From Paenibacillus sp. S150 (GTDB lineage Bacteria > Bacillota > Bacilli > Paenibacillales > Paenibacillaceae), in NCBI RefSeq assembly GCF_019352175.1, contig NZ_JACBYI010000009.1, forward strand, positions 124,001-188,000: a stretch of 64,000 nt of DNA, written 5' to 3'. The notes under the pieces are model-generated. The model saw nothing but the letters and a program-made list of their open reading frames with translations. It ran no database searches and had not been told where the DNA came from. A program made the translations under genes and the position numbers. This document shows positions 63,276-64,000 of the stretch, piece after piece (the stretch's first letter is position 1; each line of letters begins with the position of its first letter).

Positions 63276-63654
63276 TCAAAGGCAGAAGTGCCTTTGAATT
63301 CGCCCGAATCCGGCTGGGCGGTGGAATCAAAGGCAGAAGTACCTTTGATTCTCCTAGAAGCTGGCTGGGCGGTGGAATCAGAGGCAGAAGTGCCTTTGAA
63401 TTCGCCCGAAGCCGGCTGGGCGGTGGAATCAGAGGCAGAAGTGCCTTTGAATTCGCCCGAAGCCGGCTGGGCGGTGGAATCAAAGGCAGAAATGCCTTTG
63501 AATTCGCCTGAATCCGGCTGGGCGGTGGAATCAAAGGCAGAAGTACCTTTGATTCTCCTAGAAGCTGGCTGGGCGGTGAAATCAGAGGCAGAAGTACCTT
63601 TGAATTCGCCCGAATCCGGCTGGACGAGGGAATCAGCGCGAAATGATTCTTCTC
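63276..63654. repeat. Array 2: eight 51-bp hairpin repeats
   Basis: The hairpin TCAAAGGCA-GAAG-TGCCTTTGA, or a variant, begins at 63276, 63327, 63378, 63429, 63480, 63531 and 63582. A diverged eighth unit at 63633 keeps the period (GAATCA...TGATTC). Linkers alternate between TTCGCCCGAATCCGGCTGGG and TTCTCCTAGAAGCTGGCTGG types. Unit order, with the TACC stem variant tied to particular units, suggests block duplication. Sequence differs from array 1 except for the core GGCAGAARTGCC and the preceding GGAAT, but period and copy number are the same. Long ORFs across it on both strands are artefacts of the 51-bp period. Confidence 0.88.
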
Positions 63655-63789
63655 TCCCCCCCACTGAAATGGCAGCATTCTAAATATAGGACACCGATAG
63701 GCGTCTTTCTTGAAAGATAAGAATGTATATGTTTTGGGGTCCCCGCAAAGTACCTGAGTCATCATCGAAGCCAAGGCTCCGCTTTGTGG

Positions 63790-64000
63790 GGTTATTTGAA
63801 AGATAATTTATATATTTCACGCTATAAATTAGCCGTATCTTTCTCGCTGGAACGGATACCATCCCTTATAAGGACGGCGAAGCCGTTTCTGCTTGCGCAG
63901 GAGATACGTAGGCTTTTGGAGTGGACGTTCCGCGAACGGACCGTTGTCCGGGCGCTGTGCTCTCCAGATTTATTTCATTCCCCTTAGCGGTGAAAATCCG
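63790..64000. repeat. Dispersed structured repeat, copy D (long form, reaches window end)
   Basis: Blocks GAAAGATAATTTATATA, TTTCACGCTATAAATTAGCC, central stem ATCCCTTATAAGGACGG, GCCGTTTCTGCTTGCGCAGG, then the long tail GGAGTGGACGTTCCGCGAAC, CCAGATTTATTTCATTCCCC, TTAGCGGTGAAAATCCG. It is the uninterrupted form that defines the insertion in copy B. A half-copy of the start block (GAAAGATAAGAATGTATATG) lies at 63712. Confidence 0.85.

Noticed and set aside
63191..63774. ORFs of 144-192 codons across array 2
   Set aside because: Same artefact of a 51-bp stop-free unit. Three overlapping frames on two strands are open together, and none has a ribosome site or non-repeat domain.

Overview
The window looks like chromosomal DNA from a Paenibacillus-type Firmicute. 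The evidence is the moderately high GC content, strong AGGAGG-type ribosome binding sites, YesM/YesN and LplB/LplC-type sugar regulation and transport, a copper-amine-oxidase-N 'stalk' protein, and a paeninodin-class lasso peptide cluster. No rRNA, tRNA, CRISPR array or intact IS element was seen.

Layout. 1-5 kb: end of a leucine-rich-repeat protein (runs off the left edge), an ABC ATPase plus large FtsX-type permease pair, and a cupin. 5.1-6.7 kb: a gene graveyard of truncated DUF4003, type I restriction R-subunit, Fic and unknown fragments. 6.6-8.4 kb: a BlaI-type repressor and M56 (BlaR1-like) sensor pair with two operator copies on its promoter. 8.6-9.8 kb: a broken flavin reductase and an array of eight 51-bp hairpin repeats. 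9.8-14.5 kb: a LysR regulator divergent from a zwf-tal-gnd pentose phosphate operon. 14.5-19.2 kb: an amino acid permease remnant, a GH94-like phosphorylase and a membrane diguanylate cyclase. 19.8-25.9 kb: a complete oligopeptide/nickel-type ABC importer operon with a ~260-nt leader. 26-26.9 kb: a YgjP/M48-type metallopeptidase preceded by an oxidoreductase remnant.

27.2-34.4 kb is the most interesting part: a lasso peptide operon ordered cyclase, precursor, HPr-kinase homologue, PqqD-like B1, transglutaminase-like B2, ABC exporter, with a convergent nucleotidyltransferase. The precursor (29151-29276) is only 41 codons. Its 22-residue core starts AGPG, has Asp9 for ring closure and ends in Ser, so it is predicted to be a C-terminally phosphorylated relative of paeninodin. 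A strong hairpin and a copy of a dispersed structured repeat lie between precursor and kinase.

34.6-41.7 kb: remnants of a DUF2075 helicase and an MFS transporter, a HEAT-like protein, a repeat-rich spacer with a nested 99-bp miniature inverted-repeat element, a SMI1/KNR4-like protein, an acyl-CoA synthetase, a double gamma-glutamylcyclotransferase-type protein, a GNAT acetyltransferase, a stalk protein and a DUF4023 microprotein. 42-62.8 kb is a glycan-use locus: YesM/YesN two-component system, CUT1-type sugar importer (binding protein plus two permeases, no dedicated ATPase), GH3, GH38, GH125, a large clan GH-A enzyme and a second GH38. It is best read as mannose-rich glycan (N-glycan-like) degradation.

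Three noncoding repeat families recur between genes: (i) two arrays of eight 51-bp hairpin units at 9.3 kb and 63.3 kb, different in sequence but sharing period and core; (ii) a dispersed structured element with covarying stems at 29.3, 35.8, 63.1 and 63.8 kb; (iii) a dispersed element made of CACTAAT/AGTGGGA modules at 17.5, 36.3 and 55.0 kb.
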